DNA of 64,000 nucleotides from Salipiger abyssi. GTDB lineage: Bacteria; Pseudomonadota; Alphaproteobacteria; Rhodobacterales; Rhodobacteraceae. Below are positions 44,952-53,752 of this stretch, one piece after another. The stretch's first letter is position 1. Each line of letters begins with the position of its first letter. The notes below the pieces were generated by a model. That model was not told where the DNA came from. It made no database searches and worked only from the letters and a program-made list of their open reading frames with translations. Position numbers and translations under genes: made by a program. Location of the stretch: positions 124,001 through 188,000 of the forward strand of contig NZ_JAEKIS010000005.1 in NCBI RefSeq assembly GCF_017311415.1, read 5' to 3'.

Positions 44952-45668
44952 CAAACGCCGCGCCCCGGGCTGCCCCGGGCGCGGCGATCATCGGCCGAGC
45001 GCGCGGGCGGCGCTCAGATAGCCAGCCAAGCTCGCGCCCCCAATGCGAGAAATGCGGCACGCAGGACTTCCACTCCTGCCGCGTCAACATGATATCGGTG
45101 ACCGTGACACCCTCGCCCAGCGTCGCCTCCCGCTCACCATCCGTATGCCTCGCGCGCAGCCCCTTGTCCACAAGCGCCACCAGCGCCGCGTCGCGGCTTC
45201 CGGCGAGAATGGTCAGCGCCAGATAAACGTCGATCACCTTTGTTGGTCACCGGCGCGCCTAACACCCTCGCGAGGGCGGTATCGAACCCACCCAAGGCCG
45301 TTCCGGCGTGTCAGGCGCGGTCACCTTGAGATCGTCGCTGTCACCGCCCTAGATCGCGATCTGCATATCCGTGAGCATGTCGACCGGCTTCGGGCGCAGA
45401 TCTTCTTTCCTGAGAACAGCCTAACGATGCCGAACGCGGTTTGCTTCGTTCCTATCAGGACGAGTCCGCGCTCTATATTGAGAGAGCAACCGTAGCGCCC
45501 GTTTGTCCAAAGAAACGCTTCACTTTAAGGAAATGGCCTGTGCAACGTGGGAGTTGCCCATTGTCCGCCCAGATCGCCCCGGCTCTGGGGGAGATTTCGC
45601 GGCAAACGCCTGTCCTGTATGCTGATGAGATCTGAACAGTCATATTTTCCAGCCGAAGGAAGATCCAC
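44952..45668. other. Scarred intergenic stretch, probable gene remnants
   Basis: 717 bp with no convincing intact gene. A minus-strand frame (to 45237) reads VIDVYLALTILAGSRDAALVALVDKGLRARHTDGE, which looks protein-like; further on, other frames look more coding (AAGVEVLRAAFLALG, then GASLAGYLSAARALGR and stop), as if frameshifts had broken a gene. I do not recognise the family. Between about 45410 and 45660 the base composition is less GC-rich than the neighbours. Confidence 0.45.
44956..44986 (-). terminator. GC-rich terminator-like hairpin
   Basis: A 10-bp perfect outer stem (CGCCGCGCCC/GGGCGCGGCG) with partly paired interior. T-rich sequence (TTTGTCATTTCC) follows only on the minus strand. 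It therefore fits the end of a lost minus-strand gene, though it also lies just past the DUF2842 stop. Confidence 0.55.
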
Positions 45669-45887
45669 ATACCACTGATAGACATCCACGTTCTGGAGGG
45701 CGTTTTCAGCGACGAGGAAAAACAGCGGATGATCCGCGAGACCGCCCGCGCCTTCGGGCGCGTCGCGGGGCCGAAGATGCAGGAAAACACCTCGGTGCGC
45801 GTTCATGAGGTCCGCAGCGGCTGCTGGGGCGGTGCCGAGAGCGTCTGGACGACCGAGCGCGCGCTGGAGATGAAGGCGGCGCGCTGA
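45669..45887 (+). pseudogene. Tautomerase (4-oxalocrotonate tautomerase family) with ATA at the start position
   Basis: 72 codons reading (I)PLIDIHVLEGVFSDEEKQRM..., then VAGPKMQENTSVRVHEVRSGCWGGAESV, a typical tautomerase family protein. Pro2, the catalytic base exposed after Met removal, is present. The codon before it is ATA (45669-45671), although AAGGAAG stands 6 nt upstream as a ribosome site. The next in-frame ATG (45729) would delete the first 20 residues and the catalytic Pro. Either the gene is inactivated by a G-to-A change or it uses a very rare start. The stop faces the XRE gene 3 bp away. Confidence 0.75.
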
Positions 45888-45890
45888 GGT

Positions 45891-46583
45891 CTATCTCGCC
45901 TGCGGATAGGTGATGATCGACAGGTAGCGCGCCGGCAGCTCGACCAGCCCCTCGGGCCCATGCGGGGCGTCGGAATCGAAGAGAAGCGAGTCGCCCGGTT
46001 CCAGCAGGAAGAGCTGGTCACCATGGCGGTAATCGAGCACGCCGTCGAGCATGTAGATCAGCTCGATCCCCTCGTGCTGGAACGCCGGGAAACGGTCGGA
46101 ATCGCTGTTGAGTGTGATGAGATAAGGCTCCACCACCACGCCGGAATTGTTCGATCCGATATGGCCAAGCAAGTTGTACTGATGGCCGGCGCGGGTGCCC
46201 GCGCGCTCGATTTCGACCCCCTGGCCAGCTTTGACATGCATCGCGCCGCGCGGCTCTTCGAAGCCGGAAAACAGCTGCACCAGCGGCACCCGCAGCGCGT
46301 TGGCCAGCGCCTGAAGCGTGTTGAGCGAAGGCGAGATCACGCCGTTCTCGATCTTCGACAGCATGCCGACAGACAGGCCGGTCTGCTGCGCCAGCTCCGA
46401 ACCGGTCATGCGCTGGCGCTTGCGCAGATCGCGCACCTGGCGCCCGATGGCCACTTCGAGATTCTTTTCGCGCTGCTCGCGGACGGCGTGCGGGTTCTGG
46501 GTCAGTTTCGACCGGGAGCCGTTCTTCATTGTCTTTCCATCACCGGTTGGGGTGTCCCGTCGTGCAGGGGCGGCGGCGGTCAT
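45891..46583 (-). CDS. XRE family regulator with C-terminal cupin domain
   Basis: 230 residues. The helix-turn-helix region reads IGRQVRDLRKRQRMTGSELAQQTGLSVGMLSKIENGVISPSLNTLQALANAL, and the C-terminal half is a cupin (PYLITLNSDSDRFPAFQHEGIELIYMLDGVLDYRHGDQLFLLEPGDSLLFDSDAPHGPEGL), as in PuuR-like regulators that sense small ligands. ATG at 46583 has GGAGG 6 nt upstream; a TTG at 46622 is less likely. It lies 90 bp downstream of the alcohol dehydrogenase and may control it. Confidence 0.92.
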   Translation of the reverse strand: MTAAAPARRDTPTGDGKTMKNGSRSKLTQNPHAVREQREKNLEVAIGRQVRDLRKRQRMTGSELAQQTGLSVGMLSKIENGVISPSLNTLQALANALRVPLVQLFSGFEEPRGAMHVKAGQGVEIERAGTRAGHQYNLLGHIGSNNSGVVVEPYLITLNSDSDRFPAFQHEGIELIYMLDGVLDYRHGDQLFLLEPGDSLLFDSDAPHGPEGLVELPARYLSIITYPQAR

Positions 46584-46673
46584 GTCAAGCCTCCGTCCAA
46601 CAAGAGCATGCCCGGCTGGCAAAGCGCAGGGCTGAAACGGGGGGCAAACCGGTTATGGATCGTCATTCACACC

Positions 46674-47825
46674 TCAGTCTTGAAAGCAGCTCCTGTAGAG
46701 CGGCAGTATGTTGTCAGAACTCAGGGCGACCGGGTTGGTTCCCGCCGTCGGATCCTTGAGCGCTGACGCGCAGAGTATATCGAAATCCGGGTCGGTGACA
46801 CCCAGCCCATCGAGCGTGGCGGGAATATCCAGTCCGGAGATAAGCTCCGCCACGAAATCGTAGAAGGCATCGAAGCTCGGCGCCAGCCCGAGATAGGCGC
46901 CGGCCCGGGCGAGTTTCTCTTCCACCGCCGGGCGGTTGAAGCGCAGCACCGGCAGCATGACCACGCCGTTGGTGGTGCCGTGATGGGTATCGTAGTGCGC
47001 GCCTATGGGGTGGCTCAGCGAATGGATCGCGCCCAGCCCCTTCTGGAACGCCGTCGCGCCGGCCGCGGCGGCCGTCATCATCTGCGCGCGCGCCTCGATA
47101 TCGCTGCCGTCCCTGTAGGCGTGCAAAAGGTATTCCTTGCAGAGCCGCATGCCCTCCAGCGCGATGCCGTCGCCCATCGGGTGATAGGCGGGCGAGCAAT
47201 AGGCCTCCAGACAATGGGCAAAGGCGTCCATGCCGGTGCCGGCGGTAATCGCGGGCGGCATGCCCACGGTCAGCTCCGGGTCGCAAATCACCTGCGCGGG
47301 CAGCATTCTGGGATGAAAGAGGATCTTTTTCTGATGGGTCTCCGCATTGGTCAGCACCGCAGCGCGGCCCACCTCCGAGCCGGTGCCGGCGGTGGTGGGC
47401 ACCGCCACGATGGGCGCGATGGCGTCGGCATCGGCGCGGGTCCACCAGTCGCCGATATCCTCGAAATCCCATACCGGCCGCGTCTGCCCCGCCATGAAGG
47501 CGACGAGCTTGCCCAGATCCAGCCCCGAGCCGCCACCGAAGGCGATCACCCCGTCATGCCGTCCCTGCTTGAAGGTCACCACGCCGACACCGAGATTGCG
47601 CTCGGTCGGGTTCGGGTCGACATCGGCGAAGAGATCGGCTTCGAGCCCGGCGCGGCGGAGGATATCCAGCGCCTGTGCGGTGATCGGCAGATCCGCCAGC
47701 CCCCGGTCGGTGACCAGCAGCGGCTTGGAGATCCCGGCGGCATGGCAGGCTTCGGGCAGCTCTTCGATACGACCGGCACCGAAGCGGATGGCGGTCGGAT
47801 AGGACCAGTTTGCATAGAGGGTCAT
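46674..47825 (-). CDS. Iron-containing alcohol dehydrogenase
   Basis: 383 residues. NAD-binding GGGSGLDLGK is followed by VPTTAGTGSEVGRAAVLTN, and the iron ligands lie in GTGMDAFAHCLEAY and HPIGAHYDTHHGTTNGV. Group III (Fe-ADH) family; the aldehyde or alcohol used cannot be told. ATG at 47825. The next downstream gene on the strand is the XRE-cupin regulator. Confidence 0.93.
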   Translation of the reverse strand: MTLYANWSYPTAIRFGAGRIEELPEACHAAGISKPLLVTDRGLADLPITAQALDILRRAGLEADLFADVDPNPTERNLGVGVVTFKQGRHDGVIAFGGGSGLDLGKLVAFMAGQTRPVWDFEDIGDWWTRADADAIAPIVAVPTTAGTGSEVGRAAVLTNAETHQKKILFHPRMLPAQVICDPELTVGMPPAITAGTGMDAFAHCLEAYCSPAYHPMGDGIALEGMRLCKEYLLHAYRDGSDIEARAQMMTAAAAGATAFQKGLGAIHSLSHPIGAHYDTHHGTTNGVVMLPVLRFNRPAVEEKLARAGAYLGLAPSFDAFYDFVAELISGLDIPATLDGLGVTDPDFDILCASALKDPTAGTNPVALSSDNILPLYRSCFQD

Positions 47826-48217
47826 GGAGCGTCCTTTCGGTCTCGTCCGGGCGCGTTGACGCGCCCGTCGTCGCGGGCACCATAGGAAACGACAAGGGGC
47901 AAGGCGAGCCTCAAGCGCGGCACTCTCTCCCCCGTGCGCGATTTCGTCGGGACCAAATGAAGGAAGGCTGCGACGTGCGCCGCAAGCCGTTTTTGCCCCC
48001 CGTCAAGCTGGCCAATCTCCAGCTCCGCGCCTGTCTCGGCATGGCACATGTCACCCGCGCACCAGCGCGATGGTCTTCGACAGCACTCTCGCAAGCGTAT
48101 GGCAGAGCTGCGCACCCGCCCCAAATGGTCGGCGGCAACGCCAATGCGCCCAAAATCTCGGTCGGCGCGCTTGGCGCCGGACAGATCGCGGCGCGGCTTT
48201 AGCGGCAGCCGGACATG
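47826..48217. other. Intergenic stretch without a recognisable gene
   Basis: 392 bp between the helicase terminator and the alcohol dehydrogenase start. Several open frames cross it on both strands but none has family-like sequence. A decayed gene is possible around 47960-48200. The dehydrogenase promoter should be here. Confidence 0.5.
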
Positions 48218-48245
48218 GAAACGGGGCGGAAAACCGCCCCGTTTC
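48218..48245 (-). terminator. Rho-independent terminator of the RNA helicase gene
   Basis: A 12-bp perfect stem (GAAACGGGGCGG/CCGCCCCGTTTC) with an A4/T4 loop. It lies 19 bp past the helicase stop. Confidence 0.85.
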
Positions 48246-48263
48246 GAAACATGATAAATTGGC

Positions 48264-49556
48264 TCAGGCCGCGCGGCGGCGCGGACGCCGGCGCCGGGCC
48301 TGACCGGGTTTCGCGGCACCGCCACCGGCGCCCTTGTTGAACCCGCCCGGCTTGCCGCCGCCACCGCCGCCACGGCGACGCGACGGGCCGCCACGGCGCC
48401 CCTGCCCGCCACCGGAGGTCAGCTCTTCGGGCGCCTCGCCGCTGGCCACGGGAATGTCGATCTTCATCAGGCGCTGGATCTGGCGCAGCAGGTCCGCCTC
48501 GTCCGGCGCACAGAGTGCAATCGCCTCGCCCTCGCGCCCGGCGCGCGCGGTGCGGCCGATGCGGTGCACATAGTTGTCCGGCACCTCGGGCAGATCGTAG
48601 TTGACCACATAGGCCACGCCCGGAATGTCGATGCCGCGTGCCGCCACATCGGTTGCCACCAGCACGTTGATCGTGCCCTCGCGGAACGCCTTGATGGCGC
48701 GGTCACGCTGGCCCTGGCTCTTGTTGCCGTGGATCGAGGCGGCGTTGAACCCGTCGGCCACCAGCCCCTTCATCAGCTTTTCGGCACCGTGCTTGGTGCG
48801 CGCAAAGACCAGCGTCAGCGCGTCGGTATCCATCGACAGGATCTCGCGCAGCTTGCGCGGCTTGGCCGGTTTTTCAAGGAAGTGCACCGACTGGGTGATC
48901 TTGTCGGCGGCCTTGCCCGGAGGCGAGACCTGCACCTTGCGCGGATTGTTGAGATAGGCGGCGCTCAGCTCTTCCATCTGCTTCGGCATGGTGGCCGAGA
49001 ACAGCATGGTCTGGCGCGGCGTCCCCAGCGCCGGCGCGATCTTGCGCAGCGCGTGGATGAAACCGAGGTCGAGCATCTGGTCGGCCTCGTCCAGCACCAG
49101 ATAGCTGGCGGAGGACAGATCCACCGCGCGCCGCTCCATCAGGTCGATGAGCCGGCCCGGCGTGGCCACCAGAATATCGGTGCCGCGCGACAGGAAATTG
49201 ATCTGCCGGTTGATGGACTGGCCGCCGACCACGGTCGAGACGCGGATGCGGGTGCCGTCGGTGAGCTGCTTGAGGCTCTCGGCAATCTGGTTCACCAGCT
49301 CGCGGGTCGGCGCCAGGATCAGCGCCTTGACCGTCTTGGGCGCGGGTTTGCCGGGGCTTTGCAGCAGCCGGTCGATCAGCGGCAGGCCGAAGGCCAGCGT
49401 CTTGCCGGTGCCGGTCTGGGCGAGGCCCAGCACATCGTGGCCTTCGAGCGCCAGCGGGATCGCCTGGTTCTGGATCGGGGTGGGTTCCTTGAAACCGTTG
49501 CGGTTCAGGGCGTCGTTGAGCGCCGGCGAGAGGCCGAGCATGTCGAAATCGAACAA
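48264..49556 (-). CDS. rhlE: DEAD-box ATP-dependent RNA helicase (RhlE-like)
   Basis: 430 residues. DEAD-box motifs in order: Q motif with GFKEPTPIQNQAIPLAL, AQTGTGKT (I), PTRELVNQI (Ia), TPGRLIDL (Ib), VLDEADQMLD (II), SATMP (III), VFARTKHGAEKL (IV), ATDVAARGIDI (V), HRIGRTARAGREG (VI). The C-terminus is a Gly/Arg-rich RNA-binding tail. A TTG at 49556 is used: AAGGA stands 6 nt upstream and the family N-terminus MFDFDMLGL follows. An ATG at 49541 is the alternative. Confidence 0.94.
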   Translation of the reverse strand: MFDFDMLGLSPALNDALNRNGFKEPTPIQNQAIPLALEGHDVLGLAQTGTGKTLAFGLPLIDRLLQSPGKPAPKTVKALILAPTRELVNQIAESLKQLTDGTRIRVSTVVGGQSINRQINFLSRGTDILVATPGRLIDLMERRAVDLSSASYLVLDEADQMLDLGFIHALRKIAPALGTPRQTMLFSATMPKQMEELSAAYLNNPRKVQVSPPGKAADKITQSVHFLEKPAKPRKLREILSMDTDALTLVFARTKHGAEKLMKGLVADGFNAASIHGNKSQGQRDRAIKAFREGTINVLVATDVAARGIDIPGVAYVVNYDLPEVPDNYVHRIGRTARAGREGEAIALCAPDEADLLRQIQRLMKIDIPVASGEAPEELTSGGGQGRRGGPSRRRGGGGGGKPGGFNKGAGGGAAKPGQARRRRPRRRAA

Positions 49557-49819
49557 GAGATATCCTTTGTCGAACCGCGACCCTCATCAGGTGCGCGGCA
49601 AAGCGTGCCGGACGCCGGAACGGCGGCGCGGCCAGGGTGCGGCGCGGCCTCGGGACAGGCGGGCGTATCCCGCGCCATCCGGCCGTCGCATCGAGAACCC
49701 TGCGTGATGGGGAATCGGACTGGGCAACGCTGATGCGCCCTTTATGCGGGCGCGGCTAGCTCACGCGGCAGCGCAGCGTTACCTGCCCATTTGGGCCCTG
49801 AAAGCGCTTCTGTCAAGCT
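49557..49819. other. Upstream region of the RNA helicase gene
   Basis: 263 bp between the amidase stop and the helicase start on the same strand. It should contain the helicase promoter. No gene and no clear promoter consensus was seen. Confidence 0.5.
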
Positions 49820-51211
49820 TTATCGCGGCAGCAGCGCCGGAAAGCCAAAGCCGCGTTCGAGCAGCTCGCCCGCCTCCAGGCAGATATCCTCGCGCCAGGG
49901 CGGCGCCACGAGCTGCACGCCGGAGGGGATGCCGTCCACCACGCCGGAGGCCACCGAGAGCCCGGGCAGCGCCAGAAGCGGGATGGCGATCTGCGGCAGC
50001 TGGACTTCCCAGAGCCGGGTCAGCACGTCGCCGCCGCGCAGGTCTTCGTCCTGCTGGAAGGGCAGCTCGCCCGAGACCGGCATGAGCACCACCGGATAAT
50101 CCTCCAGAAAGCCGCGCCAGGCCCGGATCAGCGCCGAGCGGCGCGCAAAGATCTCGCCGAAGCGTGCCACGTCGATGGCCGCCGCGCGGTCGGCATAATG
50201 GCGCAGCAGCGCAACGGCGCCGGCGTCGCCCTCCTGCTCGGCCTGTGCCAGCTTGGCCTCGTGCCCGTCCGAGAGCCAGAGGTCGATCTGAAGCTGCACC
50301 GCCTCGCGCAGATCGGGCAGCTCCGTGGGCTCTTCGACCTCCCATCCGGCAGCGCGGAAGAGCGCTGCGGCGCGATCGAGATCGTCGAGAATACGCGGAT
50401 CGGTGTCGATCCCGCCGGGGCGTTTGACCAGCGCCACGCGGCGGCGGAAGGCCGGCCCGGTGAGCGGCACCGGCGCCGTCCAGGGATCGTCGGGCGCATA
50501 GCCCGCCATCGCCTCCAGACCCAGCCGCAGGTCGTCGACGCGCCGCGCCAGCGGGCCTGAGACCGCCATGATCTGCGGCCCGATCCCCCGGTCGGGGCCG
50601 GAATGGTTGAACTGCGGCACGCGCCCCGAGGTCGGGCGCAGCCCGTGGATGCCGCAGGCATAGGCGGGATAGCGGATCGAGCCCGCGATATCGGTGCCAT
50701 GAGCGATATGGCCAAGCCCCGTGGCCGCCGCAGCCGCCGCCCCGCCCGAGGAGCCGCCGGCGGTCAGCGCGGGGTTGTGCGGGTTCTTCGTCTCGCCATG
50801 CACCGCATTGGTGGTAAACCAGCGATAGGAAAAGGCCGGGGTATTGGTGCGCCCGACGACGATGGCATCCTTCTGCCGCATATGACGCAGGAACGGGTTG
50901 TCCTGCGGCGCGATCACATCCTGAAAGAGCCATGTGCCGTTGGTGGTGGCATAGCCCTTCTGATCCGACACCACCTTTGTGGTCACCGGCACCCCCGCCA
51001 GAACGCCCACCTGCTGACCGTCCGCGATGCGCCGGTCGAGCGCCTCGGCCTCCGCCATGGCGTCGGCGCCGCAATCCTGCACGATGGCGTTGATCTGCGG
51101 ATTGATGCGCGCGATGCGGTCGAGCGTGTCGCGGATGACGGTCGTGGCCCGGAGCTCGCCCCGGCGGATGCGGGCGGCGAGCTCGCGGGCGGAGAGATCG
51201 TTGTGGTCCAT
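49820..51211 (-). CDS. Amidase (amidase signature family)
   Basis: 463 residues. The Ser-cisSer-Lys triad is visible: Lys in GVPVTTKVVSDQKG, the glycine/serine loop TAGGSSGGAAAAAATG, and the nucleophile Ser in GTDIAGSIRYPA. Family members hydrolyse a wide range of amides, so the substrate is open. ATG at 51211 (MDHNDLSARELAARIR); the frame extends into the next gene but that part is not family-like. Last gene of the left arm of the GntR-centred locus. Confidence 0.92.
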   Translation of the reverse strand: MDHNDLSARELAARIRRGELRATTVIRDTLDRIARINPQINAIVQDCGADAMAEAEALDRRIADGQQVGVLAGVPVTTKVVSDQKGYATTNGTWLFQDVIAPQDNPFLRHMRQKDAIVVGRTNTPAFSYRWFTTNAVHGETKNPHNPALTAGGSSGGAAAAAATGLGHIAHGTDIAGSIRYPAYACGIHGLRPTSGRVPQFNHSGPDRGIGPQIMAVSGPLARRVDDLRLGLEAMAGYAPDDPWTAPVPLTGPAFRRRVALVKRPGGIDTDPRILDDLDRAAALFRAAGWEVEEPTELPDLREAVQLQIDLWLSDGHEAKLAQAEQEGDAGAVALLRHYADRAAAIDVARFGEIFARRSALIRAWRGFLEDYPVVLMPVSGELPFQQDEDLRGGDVLTRLWEVQLPQIAIPLLALPGLSVASGVVDGIPSGVQLVAPPWREDICLEAGELLERGFGFPALLPR

Positions 51212-51236
51212 GGTCGGAAATGCCTTTGAAAGAGGG

Positions 51237-52136
51237 TCAGCCGCCGCCAAGCGCCCGCATCCGGTCGCGGATGCTACGCACGACAAAGGTCGGCTCGGGG
51301 ATGGAGGCCACATGCGGCGTGATCACCACCTTGGGATGCGCCCAGAGCGGGCTGTCAGCCGGCAGGGGCTCGGTCTCGAACACGTCGAGCGTGGCGCCGC
51401 AGAGATGGCCCTCGTCGAGCAGGCGCAAAAGCGCCGCCTCGTCCACCTGCCCACCCCGGCCCATCTGTATGAGCGCCGCGCCGTGCGGCAGCTTGCGCAG
51501 GAAGGCCTCGTCGATCATGCCGCGCGTCTGCTCGGTAAGCGGCAGCACGTTGATCAGGATGTCGGTCTCCGCCAGAAACGCGTCGAGCTGACCCTCCCGG
51601 AAATGCCGCATGCCGGGCTCGGGCGGCTGCGGGGCCGAGCGGGAATAACCCGCGACCGGATAGCCCAGCACCATCAGCCCGCGCGCAATGGCGCGGCCCA
51701 TATGACCGAAACCCAGAATGCCCACGCGTTTGTGGGTCGGCGAGAGCCGGGCGATCTCGCGCTGCCAGACCCGCGCGCGCTGCCGGGCGAGATAGAGCGC
51801 CATGTGACGGTGATGCCAGTGAACGTGAAAGGCAGCATACCCGGCCATCTGAAGCGCCTGATCGTCATCCTCGACCCGGAACACCGGCACGCCCTCGGGG
51901 CGCGAGGGGCAGGCCATGATCGCATCCGTCCCCGCCCCGGCGGAGAAGATCGCGCGCAGGTTGGGATAGGGCGCAAAGGCATCCTCCGCCGGCTGGAAGG
52001 TGAAGACGAAAGAGACCTGCTCCGGCCGCTCGACGCTCTCGGGCGCAACCACCCGGATCTCCGGCGCCTCGGTTTCGAAATAGGGCCGGTAATAAGGGTA
52101 CATGTCGAAACCGGCATTGGTGACGACACCGATCAT
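51237..52136 (-). CDS. D-2-hydroxyacid dehydrogenase (GhrA-like)
   Basis: 299 residues. NAD(P)-binding RVGILGFGHMGRAIARGLMVLGYPVAGYSRS and the catalytic region PLTEQTRGMIDEAFLRKLPHGAALIQMGRGGQVDEAALL, ending with the His in ITPHVASIPEP. Resembles glyoxylate/hydroxypyruvate reductase A. ATG at 52136 overlaps the ABC ATPase stop (ATGA), so it is part of the transporter operon. Confidence 0.9.
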   Translation of the reverse strand: MIGVVTNAGFDMYPYYRPYFETEAPEIRVVAPESVERPEQVSFVFTFQPAEDAFAPYPNLRAIFSAGAGTDAIMACPSRPEGVPVFRVEDDDQALQMAGYAAFHVHWHHRHMALYLARQRARVWQREIARLSPTHKRVGILGFGHMGRAIARGLMVLGYPVAGYSRSAPQPPEPGMRHFREGQLDAFLAETDILINVLPLTEQTRGMIDEAFLRKLPHGAALIQMGRGGQVDEAALLRLLDEGHLCGATLDVFETEPLPADSPLWAHPKVVITPHVASIPEPTFVVRSIRDRMRALGGG

Positions 52137-53752
52137 GCGCTTGCGGTCCTTTGCTGCTCCCAATCGGCGCCGGGCACCGCCGCGAGGAGCTGGCGGGTGT
52201 AGTCCTGCTGCGGCGAGAGGAAAATCTCGTGCACCGTACCGATCTCCACCAGCTTGCCCTTCTGCATCACCGCGATACGGTCGCAGAGCTGGGCGGCGAC
52301 GCGCAGATCGTGGGTGATGAAGAGGATCGACAATTCCAGCTTTTCACGCAGCTCGCGCAGCAGGTCCAGCACCTGCGCCTGGATCGACACGTCGAGCGCC
52401 GAGACCGCCTCGTCGGCGATGATCAGCTCCGGGTCCATGGCGAGCGCCCGGGCGATGCCGATGCGCTGGCGCTGACCACCGGAGAATTCATGCGGGAAGC
52501 GGCTGGCGGCATCGGCGCCGAGCCCGACGATTTCCAGCAGCTCGCGGGCGCGGGCCTCGGCCTCTTTGCGGGGAATGCCGCGCGTGATCGGGCCGTCGGT
52601 GATCGCCCCCATGATGCGCTGGCGCGGGTTGAGCGAGGCGTAGGGGTCCTGAAACACCATCTGCACCTTGTGGCGCTGCTTGCGCAGGTCTTCGTCGCTG
52701 AGGGCTGCCAGATCGGTGCCGCCCACCAGCACCTGCCCGCCATCGGGGGTGACCAGCCGCACCGCCGTGCGCCCCAGCGTGGATTTGCCGGAGCCGCTTT
52801 CGCCCACCAGCCCCAGCACCTCGCCGCGCGCCACGGTGAGCGAGACATCGTCCACCGCCCGCACCTCGCGCACCGGTTTGAAGAGCCCGCCGCCGGTGCG
52901 GTAGATCTTGCGCAGCCCCTTGATCTCCAGCGCCGGGGTGGCGCTGAGCTGCCGCGCGTCGGGCAGCGTGCCGGTGGGGATCGCATCGAGCAGGCGCTTG
53001 GTGTACTCGTGCTGGGGGTTGCCCAGCACCTCCGCCGCGGCGCCGCGTTCGACCACCCTGCCCTCGCGCATGACGATCACCCGGTCGGCGATCTCCGCCA
53101 CCACGCCGAAATCATGGGTGATGAACATCACCGCCATCCCGCGTTTCTCGCGCAGATCCAGAATGAGTTTCAGGATCTGCGCCTGTGTCGTCACATCCAG
53201 CGCCGTGGTCGGCTCGTCGGCGATGAGCAGTTTCGGCTCCAGCGCCAGCGCCATGGCGATCATCGCCCGCTGCCGCTGCCCGCCCGAGAGCTGGAACGGA
53301 TAGGCGCGGATGATCTTTTCCGGGTCGGGAAGCTGCACCTCGCGGATCAGCGCCAGCGCCTTCTCGCGCCGTTCCGATTGCGTGAAACGGTCATGCGCGG
53401 CAAACACCTCGGCGATCTGGTCGCCGATGCGCATCAGCGGGTTGAGCGCGGTCATCGGCTCCTGAAAGATCATCGCGGTGGAGGCGCCGCGCAGCGCCTG
53501 TTTCTCCGCCTCCGGCAGGCGCAGCACGTCGCGCGCCTCGAACATGGCGCGGCCGGCCTTCACGCTCACGCCGGGCGGCAAGAGGCCCATCAGCGCGTTG
53601 GCGGTCATGGATTTTCCGCTGCCGCTTTCGCCCACCACGCAGAGGATCTCGCCCTTCTCGATGGACATGCTCACATCCTCGACCGCAAAGGGCCGGTCGG
53701 CGCCCTGCGGCAGGCCGATGGTCAGATGCTCGATGGAAAGTGTCGTGCTCAT
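52133..53752 (-). CDS. ABC transporter ATPase, fused DppD-DppF type
   Basis: 539 residues with two complete ATPase modules. The first has VVGESGSGKSMTANALMG and LSGGQRQRAMIAMAL; the second GLVGESGSGKSTLGRTAV and FSGGQRQRIGIARAL. Each is followed by the oligopeptide-type C-terminal extension (EYTKRLLDAIP; DYTRQLLAAVPG). Fusion of the two subunits is common in the GsiA-like group of peptide/nickel transporters. ATG at 53752 overlaps the permease stop (ATGA). Confidence 0.95.
   Translation of the reverse strand: MSTTLSIEHLTIGLPQGADRPFAVEDVSMSIEKGEILCVVGESGSGKSMTANALMGLLPPGVSVKAGRAMFEARDVLRLPEAEKQALRGASTAMIFQEPMTALNPLMRIGDQIAEVFAAHDRFTQSERREKALALIREVQLPDPEKIIRAYPFQLSGGQRQRAMIAMALALEPKLLIADEPTTALDVTTQAQILKLILDLREKRGMAVMFITHDFGVVAEIADRVIVMREGRVVERGAAAEVLGNPQHEYTKRLLDAIPTGTLPDARQLSATPALEIKGLRKIYRTGGGLFKPVREVRAVDDVSLTVARGEVLGLVGESGSGKSTLGRTAVRLVTPDGGQVLVGGTDLAALSDEDLRKQRHKVQMVFQDPYASLNPRQRIMGAITDGPITRGIPRKEAEARARELLEIVGLGADAASRFPHEFSGGQRQRIGIARALAMDPELIIADEAVSALDVSIQAQVLDLLRELREKLELSILFITHDLRVAAQLCDRIAVMQKGKLVEIGTVHEIFLSPQQDYTRQLLAAVPGADWEQQRTASA

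Noticed and set aside
45441-45635. 64-codon plus-strand frame ahead of the tautomerase
   Set aside because: No recognisable family, no good ribosome site; treated as part of the scarred region.
47822-48412. 196-codon minus-strand frame covering the gap after the helicase
   Set aside because: It runs through the helicase terminator and into the helicase gene in another frame; composition is shadow-like.
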